Below the pieces are notes generated by a model. The model saw only the letters and a list, made by a program, of their open reading frames with translations. It did not search any database and was not told where the DNA came from. Shown here piece by piece: positions 17,468-25,615 of a stretch of 64,000 nt of DNA (position 1 is its first letter; every line of letters begins with the position of its first letter). This DNA is from Streptomyces hokutonensis (GTDB taxonomy: Bacteria > Actinomycetota > Actinomycetes > Streptomycetales > Streptomycetaceae): positions 1 to 64,000 of the forward strand of contig NZ_BARG01000079.1 in the NCBI RefSeq assembly GCF_000376565.1, read 5' to 3'. The position numbers were made by a program, and so were the translations under genes.

Positions 17468-18241
17468 ATGGACCAGCCCGTACGACGGCACGGCGCCCGC
17501 TTCACCGGGCGCACGGCCGTGATCACCGGAGCGGCCTCAGGAATCGGCGCCGCCACGGCCGTACGCCTCGCCGAGGAGGGCGCGGCCGTCGTGCTCGTCG
17601 ACATCGCCGAGGAGCGCGGCGAGGCCGTGGCGGAACGCATCGGCAAGGACGGCGGGCGGGCCCGGTTCGTGGCCGCCGATGTCGCGGCCGAGGACGACTG
17701 GGCGCGGATCGTCGACGCGGCACACGGCTTCGGGCCCGTCGACGTCCTCGTCAGCAACGCCTTCACCGTCGACGTCACACCCGCCCACGAGATGAGCCTC
17801 GCCTCCTGGCAGCGGCAGCTCGACGTCAACCTGACCGGCAGCTTCCTCGGCTTCCGGGCGGTCCTGCCCGATCTGGAGGAGCGGCGGGGCGCGGTCGTGC
17901 TGACCTCGTCCGTGCACGCGTACAGGGGCCTTCCCGGGCATCCCGCCTACGCCTCCGCCAAAGGCGCCCTGCTCTCCCTGTGCGGCCAACTCGCCGTCGA
18001 ATACGGGCCGGTTGTGCGGGTCAACGCCGTCGTGCCGGGACCGATACTCACAGCCGCCTGGGACAGAGTGCCGCCCGAGGAACGGGAACGCAGCATCGCC
18101 GAGACGGCCGCCCGCCGCTTCGGCACACCCGAGGAGGTGGCCGCGGCCATCGCGTTCCTCAGCGCGGACGAAGCCTCCTTCAGCACTGGTACGAGTCTCG
18201 TGGTGGACGGCGGCTGGAGCGTCGTCAAGGCCTCCGCGTGA
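17468..18241 (+). CDS. SDR dehydrogenase, candidate D-galactose 1-dehydrogenase
   Basis: A 257-aa classical SDR: cofactor loop ITGAASGIGAAT, Asp for NAD preference in VVLVDIAEE, catalytic Ser in LTSSVHAYRG and YASAK. The C-terminus (FSTGTSLVVDGGWSV) is typical of glucose/galactose 1-dehydrogenase-like SDRs. Placed between an alpha-galactosidase and a galactonate-type dehydratase, it most likely oxidises D-galactose to galactonolactone. That role is inferred from context; SDR sequence alone does not fix substrate. No lactonase gene is visible in the operon. Confidence 0.85.
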   Translation: MDQPVRRHGARFTGRTAVITGAASGIGAATAVRLAEEGAAVVLVDIAEERGEAVAERIGKDGGRARFVAADVAAEDDWARIVDAAHGFGPVDVLVSNAFTVDVTPAHEMSLASWQRQLDVNLTGSFLGFRAVLPDLEERRGAVVLTSSVHAYRGLPGHPAYASAKGALLSLCGQLAVEYGPVVRVNAVVPGPILTAAWDRVPPEERERSIAETAARRFGTPEEVAAAIAFLSADEASFSTGTSLVVDGGWSVVKASA

Positions 18242-18275
18242 CCCCGCTCCCCCAACAGCAGAAAGGCTGTACGAC

Positions 18276-19037
18276 ATGACGCCCTATGCCCGTCGCGGCG
18301 TGCACGGCCAGACCGTGGAAGTCCTCGCCCGCCGCATCCTGGGCGGGGGGATCCCCGAAGGGGCCACGCTGGATCTGGTCGCGCTGCAGAGCGAGCTGGA
18401 CGTGAGTCTGACCGCGCTGCGCGAGTCGCTGAAGGTGCTCGCGGCCAAGGGGATGGTCGACGCCCGTCAGCGGCGCGGTACGTTCGTGCGCCCCCGCGCG
18501 GAGTGGAACCTGCTCGACGCGGACGTGCTGCGCTGGCAGTTCGAGGGCGCCTCCACCGCCGAGTCGGACCGGGCGCTGCTGCACAACCTCGCCGAGGTCC
18601 GCGCCATCATCGAACCCGCCGCCGTCCGCCTCGCCGCCCAGCGCCGCACCGACGCGGACCTGGCCGCCCTGGACGGCGCCCTCGACGCGATGGGCGAGGA
18701 GGGCGGCGACGCGGCCCACGCCGTCGAGGCCGACCTCGCCTTTCACCGCGCGCTGCTCGCCGCCACCCACAACGAACTCCTCGAACGCATGGAGATGGTC
18801 ATCGAGTCGGGCCTCGCGCACCGCGACCGCATCGTGCACAGCGCCCCGCACAGCGAGGACCCGGTCCCGGCCCACCGCGCCGTCCTGGACGCCGTACGCG
18901 ACAAGGACCCGCAGGCCGCCGAGGCCGCGATGCGGGCCCTGCTCGACCAGGCAGGCCGCGACCTGGACCGGCTCGGCGAGTCCGAAGAGGGTTCAGAGAC
19001 AGGCTCCGAAGAGACGGAAGGCTCCCGCTCCCAGTGA
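18276..19037 (+). CDS. GntR/FadR family transcriptional regulator
   Basis: A 253-aa regulator. The N-terminal winged helix contains LDLVALQSELDVSLTALRES and RGTFVRPRAEWNLLD; the C-terminal FCD domain has the metal-ligand pattern D...H...H (ADLAFHRALLAATHN; APHSEDPVPAHRAVLDA). E. coli DgoR, which controls the galactonate genes and responds to D-galactonate, belongs to the same family, and this gene sits directly before a DgoD-like dehydratase. It is probably a galactonate-responsive regulator of this operon. Confidence 0.9.
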   Translation: MTPYARRGVHGQTVEVLARRILGGGIPEGATLDLVALQSELDVSLTALRESLKVLAAKGMVDARQRRGTFVRPRAEWNLLDADVLRWQFEGASTAESDRALLHNLAEVRAIIEPAAVRLAAQRRTDADLAALDGALDAMGEEGGDAAHAVEADLAFHRALLAATHNELLERMEMVIESGLAHRDRIVHSAPHSEDPVPAHRAVLDAVRDKDPQAAEAAMRALLDQAGRDLDRLGESEEGSETGSEETEGSRSQ

Positions 19038-20179
19038 AGATCACCCGTATCGAGACCTTCCTCGTCCCGCCCCGCTGGCTGTTCTGCCGGGTCGAGACCG
19101 ACGAAGGCGTGGTCGGCTGGGGCGAACCGGTCGTCGAAGGGCGCGCCGAGGTGGTGCGCGCCGCGGTCGACGTGCTGGCCGAACACCTCGTCGGCCAGGA
19201 CCCGTTGCGCATCCAGGACCACTGGCAGGTGATGTCCAAGGGAGGCTTCTACCGGGGCGGCCCCATCCTCTCCAGCGCCGTCGCCGGCCTCGACCAGGCG
19301 CTGTGGGACATCGCCGGGAAGACCTACGGCGCTCCCGTGCACGCCCTGCTCGGCGGCCCGGTGCGCGACCGCGTCCGGGTCTACGCGTGGGTCGGCGGCG
19401 ACGAACCCGCCCAGCTGAGCGAGCAGATCGCCGCCCAGGTAGAGGCGGGCTTCACCGCGGTGAAGATGAACGCAGCCGGGGCCACCTCACCGATCCCCAC
19501 CCCCGCCGAGACCGCCGCGATCGTCGCCCGCGTCGCCGCCGCCCGCGAGGCACTCGGCCCCGACCGCGATGTCGCCGTCGACTGCCACGGCCGCTTCACC
19601 GCCCCCGCCGCCCGTCGTGTCCTCACCGAACTCGCCCCGCTGCACCCGCTGTTCGTGGAGGAACCGGTACTGCCCGAGCACGGCCATCTGCTGGCCGGAC
19701 TGGTCGAGTCGAGCCCGGTACCCCTCGCCACCGGTGAACGCCTCTACGGACGCGCCGAGTTCCTGCCCCCGCTCGCCGCGGGCATCGCCGTCGTCCAGCC
19801 CGACCTGTCCCACGCCGGCGGCATCTCGGAGGTGCACCGCATCGCCTCCCTCGCGGAGGCCTACGGCGCCCAGCTCGCCCCGCACTGCCCGCTCGGCCCG
19901 ATCGCGCTGGCGGCCAGTCTCCAGGTCGCCTTCGCCACCCCCAACTTCCTCATCCAGGAACAGAGTCGGGGCATCCACTACAACAAGGACGCCGACCTGC
20001 TGTCCTACCTCGTCGACCCCGCGCCGTTCCGCTTCGTCGACGGCCACGCCGTGCGCGGCGATGCCCCCGGTCTCGGCATCACCGTCGACGAGGCCGCCGT
20101 ACGCGCCGCCGACCGCACCGGTCACGCCTGGCGCAACCCCGTGTGGCGGCACGCCGACGGCTCCTTCGCGGAGTGGTGA
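19034..20179 (+). CDS. dgoD: D-galactonate dehydratase
   Basis: A 381-aa enolase-superfamily enzyme, matching the usual length of about 382 aa for DgoD. Diagnostic segments include KITRIETFLVPPRWLF at the start, the metal/base region DVAVDCHGRF, metal-binding FVEEPVLPEH and GERLYGR, and the general-acid region APHCPLGPIALAA with its His. It dehydrates D-galactonate to 2-keto-3-deoxy-D-galactonate. The GTG start overlaps the regulator's stop. Other acid-sugar dehydratases of the mandelate racemase subgroup are possible, but the motif set and the alpha-galactosidase context favour galactonate. Confidence 0.9.
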   Translation: MKITRIETFLVPPRWLFCRVETDEGVVGWGEPVVEGRAEVVRAAVDVLAEHLVGQDPLRIQDHWQVMSKGGFYRGGPILSSAVAGLDQALWDIAGKTYGAPVHALLGGPVRDRVRVYAWVGGDEPAQLSEQIAAQVEAGFTAVKMNAAGATSPIPTPAETAAIVARVAAAREALGPDRDVAVDCHGRFTAPAARRVLTELAPLHPLFVEEPVLPEHGHLLAGLVESSPVPLATGERLYGRAEFLPPLAAGIAVVQPDLSHAGGISEVHRIASLAEAYGAQLAPHCPLGPIALAASLQVAFATPNFLIQEQSRGIHYNKDADLLSYLVDPAPFRFVDGHAVRGDAPGLGITVDEAAVRAADRTGHAWRNPVWRHADGSFAEW

Positions 20180-20994
20180 CCGTGCCGCTGGACATCGTTA
20201 TCGACCGTGCCCACGGCGGGCGTTGGACCTCGCTGCGGGCGGGGGACCGCGAATGGCTGTGGCGGCGTGACGCACCCGAGCGGGAGAAGGCCTTCCCCGG
20301 TGACGCCTTCGTGGACGCGGGCGGACTGGAGGAGTGCGTCCCCACGGTCCGTGGCAACCCCGACCACGGGGACGCCTGGTCACGGCCCTGGACGCGGGAG
20401 GGGGCGGCGGATGTCGTGCGCTGCGACCGCTTCACGCTGGCCCGTACCGTGCGCGGCACCACCGCCGGCGCCGAGGCCAACTATGTGCTGACGGCCGACG
20501 CGGGCTTCCGCTTCGTATGGGCCGCGCACGCCCTGCTCGACCTCTCCGACGAGGCGCGGCTGCACCTCCACGAGGGAGCGCGCACCCGGCTCTTCCCCGA
20601 GGCGGCGCCGCTGTTGGACGGGGTGTGGCCGGAGGGTGCGCCGTGGGTGGAGGGCGACTGGCCCGCGCCGCGCGGACTGCGCCTCGACCGGTTCGGGCCG
20701 GACGACGGCACGGCCGTAGGAGCTGTCGTGGACGCTTCGCACTGCTGCGTCCACGACCGGGCCGACCGGCTCTCGCTCGCCCTCGAAGCCGACGGTCAGC
20801 CCCTGTCGATCGCGCTGTGGCGCAACCTGGGTGGCTTTCCCGCCCCGGATCCCTACCGCAGCACGGGCGTCGAACCGATGCTCGGCCGCGTCTTCGACCT
20901 CGCCGAAGCGGGCCCCGGCGATGCCGCCCGGGTGCCCGCCTCGGGTGAGGCGCGGTGGCGGCTGACGCTGACCACGCACTGCCGTTGCGCCTGA
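20176..20994 (+). CDS. Aldose 1-epimerase-like (galactose mutarotase fold) protein
   Basis: About 272 aa, starting at GTG 20176 (overlapping the dgoD stop) or GTG 20182. It has the mutarotase-type beta-supersandwich pattern: HGGRWTSLRAGDREWLW, an early FVDAGGLEECVPTV segment and IALWRNLGGFPAPDPYRSTGVEPMLGR, split here by its GG turn. Such proteins interconvert sugar anomers or bind sugar acids. In this operon it may present beta-galactose to the dehydrogenase or act on the lactone. The specific function is not proven. Confidence 0.7.
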   Translation: MTVPLDIVIDRAHGGRWTSLRAGDREWLWRRDAPEREKAFPGDAFVDAGGLEECVPTVRGNPDHGDAWSRPWTREGAADVVRCDRFTLARTVRGTTAGAEANYVLTADAGFRFVWAAHALLDLSDEARLHLHEGARTRLFPEAAPLLDGVWPEGAPWVEGDWPAPRGLRLDRFGPDDGTAVGAVVDASHCCVHDRADRLSLALEADGQPLSIALWRNLGGFPAPDPYRSTGVEPMLGRVFDLAEAGPGDAARVPASGEARWRLTLTTHCRCA

Positions 20995-21024
20995 ACCGAC
21001 CTGCACGGGAAGGGAATTCGTCAC

Positions 21025-22044
21025 ATGGATCTTGAAGACGCCCGAGCGACCGGTGTGGCCGTGGTCTGCATCGGGGAGACCATGGCGGCCCTGGCGCCCG
21101 CGCCGTCGGCATCGCTGGAGAGCGCCGACGACCTGCGGGTGTCGGTGGCAGGCGCTGAGTCGAACGTGGCCATGTACCTGGCGGACCTGGGCATCCCCGT
21201 GTCCTGGCTCTCGGCCGTCGGGGACGACGCGCTGGGCCGGCGGGTGCTGGCCGAGGTCGGCGCGGCGGGGGTCGACGTCGGCGGAGTGCGCCGCGACCCC
21301 GAGCGGCCGACAGGCCTACTGGTGAAGGAGCCGACCGGCGACCGCACCCGCGTCCACTACTACCGCGGCAACTCGGCGGCCTCGGCGATGGGCCCCGACG
21401 TACTGGCCGACGACCGGCTCGGGTCGGCCTCCGTCCTCCATCTCACGGGCGTGACCGCGGCGTTGTCCCCGTCCTGCCGGAGCCTGGTGGCCACCGCGCT
21501 CGCCGTCCCGGCCGGCGAACGGCCGTACGCCATCAGCTTCGACGTCAACCACCGTCCCGCGCTGTGGCCGCCGGACACGGCCGCCACCGTGCTGCGCGAG
21601 CTGGCCGACCGGGCCGACATCACCTTCGTCGGGCTCGACGAGGCACAGGAACTCTGGGGCGCGGACCTCGAACCGGACGGTGTACGAAGGCTGTTGCCCG
21701 GTCCGCGCCTTCTCGTCGTCAAGGACGGCGGGCACGCGGCCGTCGCCTTCGGCGCGGACGGCAGATGGACCGTGCCCGCGCTGGGCACGGACGTGGTGGA
21801 GCCGGTCGGCGCGGGCGACGCCTTCGCCGCCGGGGTGCTCACCGGTCTGCTGCGCGGCGGAGGCTTGGAACGCGCGCTGCGGCTGGGACACATCACGGCC
21901 GCGTCGGCGCTCAAGGTGACGGCCGACCACGGGCCCCTCCCGGACAGCGCCCGGATCGAGCGGCTCCTCGCACTCCCGGCCGACGAATGGGCCGCGGTCG
22001 CAGGGCAGTTGGCCGTCCCGGTCACGGATGGGGCACCGCGTTGA
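21025..22044 (+). CDS. PfkB-family sugar kinase, probable 2-keto-3-deoxygalactonate/gluconate kinase
   Basis: A 339-aa ribokinase-fold kinase. Near the N-terminus CIGETMAALAPAP matches the start of KdgK enzymes. The signature near the C-terminus, VEPVGAGDAFAAGVLTGLL, includes the catalytic Asp and the anion hole. As the last gene of the alpha-galactoside operon after dgoD, it most likely phosphorylates 2-keto-3-deoxygalactonate. A KDPGal aldolase would complete the route but is not in the window. Its 3' end overlaps the convergent anti-sigma-like gene by 23 bp. Confidence 0.87.
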   Translation: MDLEDARATGVAVVCIGETMAALAPAPSASLESADDLRVSVAGAESNVAMYLADLGIPVSWLSAVGDDALGRRVLAEVGAAGVDVGGVRRDPERPTGLLVKEPTGDRTRVHYYRGNSAASAMGPDVLADDRLGSASVLHLTGVTAALSPSCRSLVATALAVPAGERPYAISFDVNHRPALWPPDTAATVLRELADRADITFVGLDEAQELWGADLEPDGVRRLLPGPRLLVVKDGGHAAVAFGADGRWTVPALGTDVVEPVGAGDAFAAGVLTGLLRGGGLERALRLGHITAASALKVTADHGPLPDSARIERLLALPADEWAAVAGQLAVPVTDGAPR

Positions 22045-22378
22045 CGGAGTTCGAACCGGGAGCCTCGGGGCTGGCGGTCATGTCACCGGAAGAGGGGGAC
22101 ACCGATGGGGGGCGCGCGGGCCCGACCGGCGTCCTGTGGTCCAGATGCGTCGCCGCGAACAGGACGCCGACCACCGCGGCGGCCACGACCAGCAGCGCGA
22201 GAGCGGTACGGCGCACGGGCCGGAGTGCCGTGAGCCGGAACCGGGCCCGCGCGGTCGGCGGGACGGCGGGGCGCAGCGCGGACAGGTCGACCGAGTCGGT
22301 CCGGGCCCGCAGGGCGTCGCGCAGCCGCTGTTCGACGGAGTCCGGCGGGACACCGGAACCGAGGTCCTGTTCGATCAT
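22022..22378 (-). CDS. Small membrane protein, possible sigma-factor partner
   Basis: A 118-aa protein with a charged N-terminus (residues 1-54), one transmembrane helix (RRTALALLVVAAAVVGVLFAA) and a proline/serine-rich outer tail. Its ATG overlaps the stop of the sigma gene in an ATGA, so the two are co-translated. This position and topology fit a membrane partner or anti-sigma-like protein of a SigE-family factor. It lacks a recognisable zinc anti-sigma (HxxxCxxC) motif. The 3' end lies antisense to the kinase gene. Confidence 0.7.
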   Translation of the reverse strand: MIEQDLGSGVPPDSVEQRLRDALRARTDSVDLSALRPAVPPTARARFRLTALRPVRRTALALLVVAAAVVGVLFAATHLDHRTPVGPARPPSVSPSSGDMTASPEAPGSNSVNAVPHP

Positions 22379-23037
22379 CGGGGAGCCTCCAACTCTCGGC
22401 GCAGGGCGACCAGTGCCCGGCTAGCCGTGGACTTGACCGCACCGCGGGACAGCCTCAGCGTGTCGGCGATCTGCGCCTCGCTGAGATGGGACCAGTAGCG
22501 CAGGACCAGCACTTCGCGCTGCCGCCGGGTCAGCCGGTGCAGGGCGGCGATCACTTCCCCGTGCTCCTCGCGCAGCAGCACGGGTTCCTCGGCCGAGGGC
22601 GCGTGCCCCGCGCGTTCGGGGACGTGGGCTCGTACGGTACGGCGGCGGCGCAGCACCGAGCGCGAGGTGTTGACCACGCTCGTCCGCAGATACGCGTCGG
22701 GGTTGTCCAGGCCGGCCAGCCGCGTGCCGTAGCGGCGGTACAGCGCGGCGAAGACGTCCTGGACGACGTCCTCCGCCGTGGGGAGGTCGTCCACCAGCAG
22801 CAGGGCGAGCCGGACCAGGTCCAGGCGGCGGTGGGCGTAGAGCTCGTCGATACCGGGTTCGCCGAAGTCGGCGGGGACGGCCTGCGGAGTCGGCACCGTC
22901 GGCGGCCGGGCTCCCGGGGTCGCCTCGCGCACCAGCCGTCGTAACGCCCGGCGCAGTGCGTCGGCCCAGGTGGGAGCCGGGTACGCGCACGTGGGGCCGG
23001 TGTGGGCCGGAGCGGCCAGGGTCGTCGCTGCCTTCAT
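22375..23037 (-). CDS. SigE-family RNA polymerase sigma-70 factor
   Basis: A 220-aa ECF-type sigma factor of the actinobacterial SigE family. Region 2 reads LYAHRRLDLVRLALLLVDDL-PTAEDVVQDVFAALYRR, with the promoter-melting segment near NPDAYLRTSVVNTSRSVLRRR. Region 4 reads LTRRQREVLVLRYWSHLSEA followed by QIADTLRLSRGAVKSTASRAL. The start at 23037 is chosen for a GGGAG ribosome site six bases upstream; the frame is open further. It probably drives an envelope- or stress-related regulon, possibly including its own operon. Confidence 0.9.
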   Translation of the reverse strand: MKAATTLAAPAHTGPTCAYPAPTWADALRRALRRLVREATPGARPPTVPTPQAVPADFGEPGIDELYAHRRLDLVRLALLLVDDLPTAEDVVQDVFAALYRRYGTRLAGLDNPDAYLRTSVVNTSRSVLRRRRTVRAHVPERAGHAPSAEEPVLLREEHGEVIAALHRLTRRQREVLVLRYWSHLSEAQIADTLRLSRGAVKSTASRALVALRRELEAPR

Positions 23038-23092
23038 GGATCTCCCGGACGTCATGGTCTTGGTACTCACCGTCCGGAACAGCCGGACGGGC

Positions 23093-23128
23093 GGTGGAGC
23101 CGCCGGGCGGTGACCCGGCGGCTCCACC
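23093..23128. terminator. Hairpin terminator after the secreted-protein gene
   Basis: A perfect 15-bp GC-rich stem (23093-23107 with 23114-23128) and a 6-nt loop lie 33 bp beyond the stop of the minus-strand secreted-protein gene and before the sigma gene. It likely separates the two transcripts. Confidence 0.75.
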
Positions 23129-23160
23129 CCGGCCCGGAGGGGCCGGTCATGCCGGGTCCG

Positions 23161-23586
23161 TCAGCGCTTGACGGGAGCGATCCGGGCGTCCGTCACGTGG
23201 TGGGCCGGGGTCGAGTCGTATCCACCGGGCACCGCCTCGACCGGGTCGCCAGGGTCCGGGACGGGCACCGCGTCGACCGGGTCGCCGCCGTCCGGAACGT
23301 GCACCGAGCAGTCGAAGAAGGAAGCGATCGTCCGCTGCGGGACGGGCTTCGGCTGCTTGTCCACCCCGCCCGGCACGGCCTCCACCGGGCTCGGGTCCGG
23401 AGTGTCGTCGCACAGACCGACGTCGATGGTGTCGGCCTTGTGGTGCGGGGTGACCCGGGCCGTATCGGCGTGGGCCGTGCTCAGAGACCCGCCGACGGCG
23501 AGCGCGACGGCGGCGGTGGTCACTCCCAGAGCGAGCCGCACCCGGCCCGAGCGGAGGCTGCTGCGAGCAGCCTGACCTGCGGACAT
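23161..23586 (-). CDS. Secreted proline-rich repeat protein, unknown function
   Basis: A 141-aa exported protein. The ATG at 23586 has GAGGAA upstream. The signal peptide spans residues 12-41 (RVRLALGVTTAAVALAVGG, cleavage near STAHA-DT). The mature region repeats a DPVEAVPGG / DPVDAVPVPDPG motif three times and has two cysteines (GLCDDTPD; FFDCSVHV) that could form a disulfide. No known domain is visible. It lies upstream of the sigma factor on the same strand, separated by a terminator, and might be a target of that sigma factor. Confidence 0.65.
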   Translation of the reverse strand: MSAGQAARSSLRSGRVRLALGVTTAAVALAVGGSLSTAHADTARVTPHHKADTIDVGLCDDTPDPSPVEAVPGGVDKQPKPVPQRTIASFFDCSVHVPDGGDPVDAVPVPDPGDPVEAVPGGYDSTPAHHVTDARIAPVKR

Positions 23587-23752
23587 GTGATTCCTCGAAT
23601 CGTCGATGGTGAACGGTCTGTCGGGCCGCCGCCACGGGTGGCTTCCCGTGGCGAAGGCCCTGGCTCGGAGGCGCCTCCACCCGGACAGACGTTCCGGCCG
23701 CATCGAGGTTGCAGGTCGGAAGAATCTTTTCTACGACGCGTTCGCGTCGGCC

Positions 23753-25471
23753 CTACATGTCGAGGACGAGGTCCGTCGAGGGCCGGGCACAGCAGATCAG
23801 GACCTCACCGGCGGCGGGTGGTTCGAGCGGTTCGGGGGAGTAGCTGATCGTGCCGGACAGCAGTGGCGTCACGCAGGTGTGGCAGACGCCGGTGCGGCAG
23901 CTCCAGCGGGTGGGGACGTCGCAGGCGTCGGCGAGTTCGAGCACACTGCGCCTGCCGTCGTCGAACGGGACGGTGAGTCCGCTGCGCGCGAAGGTCACGG
24001 TCGGACCGGTGCCGGGCGGTCCCGGGGGTTGGTGGGGTGCTCGGGCGGGCTGCCCGGTGAGGCCCGGGTTGATGGCGGCCAGGGTCCCGAACAACTCGGT
24101 GTGGATGTGCGCGGGATCGACGCCCGCCTCGGTGAGGGCCTGCCGGATGTCGGTCATGAAGGGGGCGGGACCGCAGACGTAGGCGGTCGCGTCGGCCGGG
24201 ACGGACAGCGCGATCAGCCTGTCCTTGGTGAGGCGCCCCGGCGCGGCATGGGCGAGCTGCCGTTCCTCGGGTGTGGCCGCGCTGTAGAAGACGTACTCGT
24301 GCGCGTGCGGCAGCGAGGCGAGCAGGTCGTGGGCCTCGGCCGCGAGGGGGTGTTCGCGGGGGCCCCGGGCACCGTGGATCCACCAGACCTCACGTTCGCT
24401 CTTCCGGGCGGCGAGCTCGTGCAGCATGGACAGCACCGGAGTCAGGCCGATACCGGCGGAGACCAGGAGCACCGGCCCGCTGCCCGCGGCGTACACGAAC
24501 TCACCGCGGGGCGCGGCGACTTGGAGGTCCGCACCGGGCCGTAGCCGCGTGGTCAGATAGCCGCTCGCCGTGCCCTGGGGCTCGTGTTTGACGCTGATCC
24601 GGTAGCTGCCGGCGTCGGGCGCGGCGGAGAGGGAGTAGCTGCGCACGGGGGCGGGACCGGTCGTGGTGGGGACGCGCAGGGTGAGGTACTGGCCCGCGCG
24701 GGCGGTCGGGAGCGGGGAGCCGTCGGGGTCGGTCAGCCGGATCGAGGTGACCGTCGTGCTCTCGGCGGTGACGTCCGTGACCCGCAGTGGGCGGAAACCG
24801 TCCCAGGCCGGACGGGTGGTGGGTTCTGAGGCGGCGGTGAGCAATTCGCGGAACGACCCCTGCCAACCGGGGCTCAACGCGGGCACGCTGAGGGCGAGCC
24901 GCAGCTTCGCGGGGTCGCGGCCGGGGAGGTAGAGCAGCGCGTCCGTGTCGGCCACGCTCAGCGCGCCCGGACCGGTCCTGGTCCGTACGATCCGGTCACC
25001 GGCCTGCACATGACCCTCGCGGACGACGCGCATGTAGAAACCGGGACGGTGATGGCTCACCAGCAGGGCGGCCAACTCCGGTTCGCCGAAGCGCATCCCG
25101 ACCCGGTAGCAGGTGACGCGCGGCTGGGTGACCTCGAACTCGGCCTCGCCGATGCGGTACCGGTCGCCGATGCACACCTCGTCGTCGAGGAGGCCGTCCA
25201 CGGTGAGGTTCTCGCCGAACTGGCCGTAGCCGAGGTCGTCGCGGCCGAAGTGGCGCTGCCAGTGCCGGTACGACTGGATCTGGTAGACGAGCACGGCCCG
25301 CTGCTCGCCGCCGTGACCGGCGGTGTCGCCCTGGCCGTCGCCGTCGATGTTGAGCCGGCGGACCATCGCCGGACCCCGCACCGGGTACTTCCACACACCG
25401 GTGCGGACGGTCCTGCCCTCCCACGGAACATCCTTCGGCATCCCGACATTCACCGACAGCAGGGTGGGCAC
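23753..25471 (-). CDS. MOSC domain / flavin reductase / ferredoxin fusion protein
   Basis: A 572-aa three-part redox protein starting at GTG 25471 with AAGGAG upstream. Residues about 1-215 are a MOSC sulfur-carrier/molybdenum-cofactor-binding domain of the YiiM type (FGENLTVDGLLDDEVCIGD; TQPRVTCYRVGMRF). The middle is a ferredoxin-NADP reductase module (RSYSLSAAPDAGSYRISVK for flavin; LVSAGIGLTPVLSML for NAD(P)H). The C-terminal 85 residues are a plant-type 2Fe-2S ferredoxin with C-x4-C-x2-C (WSCRTGVCHTC) and a distant Cys (LICCARP). Electrons could run NAD(P)H to flavin to FeS to a substrate held by MOSC, as proposed for detoxification of N-hydroxylated compounds. Transcribed alone, after the lacZ-like gene. 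Confidence 0.9.
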   Translation of the reverse strand: MPTLLSVNVGMPKDVPWEGRTVRTGVWKYPVRGPAMVRRLNIDGDGQGDTAGHGGEQRAVLVYQIQSYRHWQRHFGRDDLGYGQFGENLTVDGLLDDEVCIGDRYRIGEAEFEVTQPRVTCYRVGMRFGEPELAALLVSHHRPGFYMRVVREGHVQAGDRIVRTRTGPGALSVADTDALLYLPGRDPAKLRLALSVPALSPGWQGSFRELLTAASEPTTRPAWDGFRPLRVTDVTAESTTVTSIRLTDPDGSPLPTARAGQYLTLRVPTTTGPAPVRSYSLSAAPDAGSYRISVKHEPQGTASGYLTTRLRPGADLQVAAPRGEFVYAAGSGPVLLVSAGIGLTPVLSMLHELAARKSEREVWWIHGARGPREHPLAAEAHDLLASLPHAHEYVFYSAATPEERQLAHAAPGRLTKDRLIALSVPADATAYVCGPAPFMTDIRQALTEAGVDPAHIHTELFGTLAAINPGLTGQPARAPHQPPGPPGTGPTVTFARSGLTVPFDDGRRSVLELADACDVPTRWSCRTGVCHTCVTPLLSGTISYSPEPLEPPAAGEVLICCARPSTDLVLDM

Positions 25472-25539
25472 GGGGAACTCCTTCCCACGGGGACGACCGG
25501 CACGGTCGCGCCCGGGACGGCAGTCGTCCCCTTCCATAG

Positions 25540-25606
25540 TGAGGGTGCGGTCGCCGCCGTGCGAGTACTGGGGATGCGGCCTCGGACTTGCGAGACCGCA
25601 CCCTCA
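25540..25606. terminator. Long inverted repeat downstream of the beta-galactosidase gene
   Basis: A perfect 13-bp inverted repeat (25540-25552 with 25594-25606) with a 41-nt loop begins 10 bp after the stop of the minus-strand beta-galactosidase gene. It probably terminates that operon; the large loop also allows a role in the leader of the MOSC gene 69 bp further on. Confidence 0.5.
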
Positions 25607-25615
25607 GTACACGCT

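Noticed and set aside
23734..23749. Inverted repeat CGACGCG/CGCGTCG just after the MOSC fusion gene
   Set aside because: The stem is 7 bp with a 2-nt loop and no following U-tract on either strand. It may be chance in this base composition.
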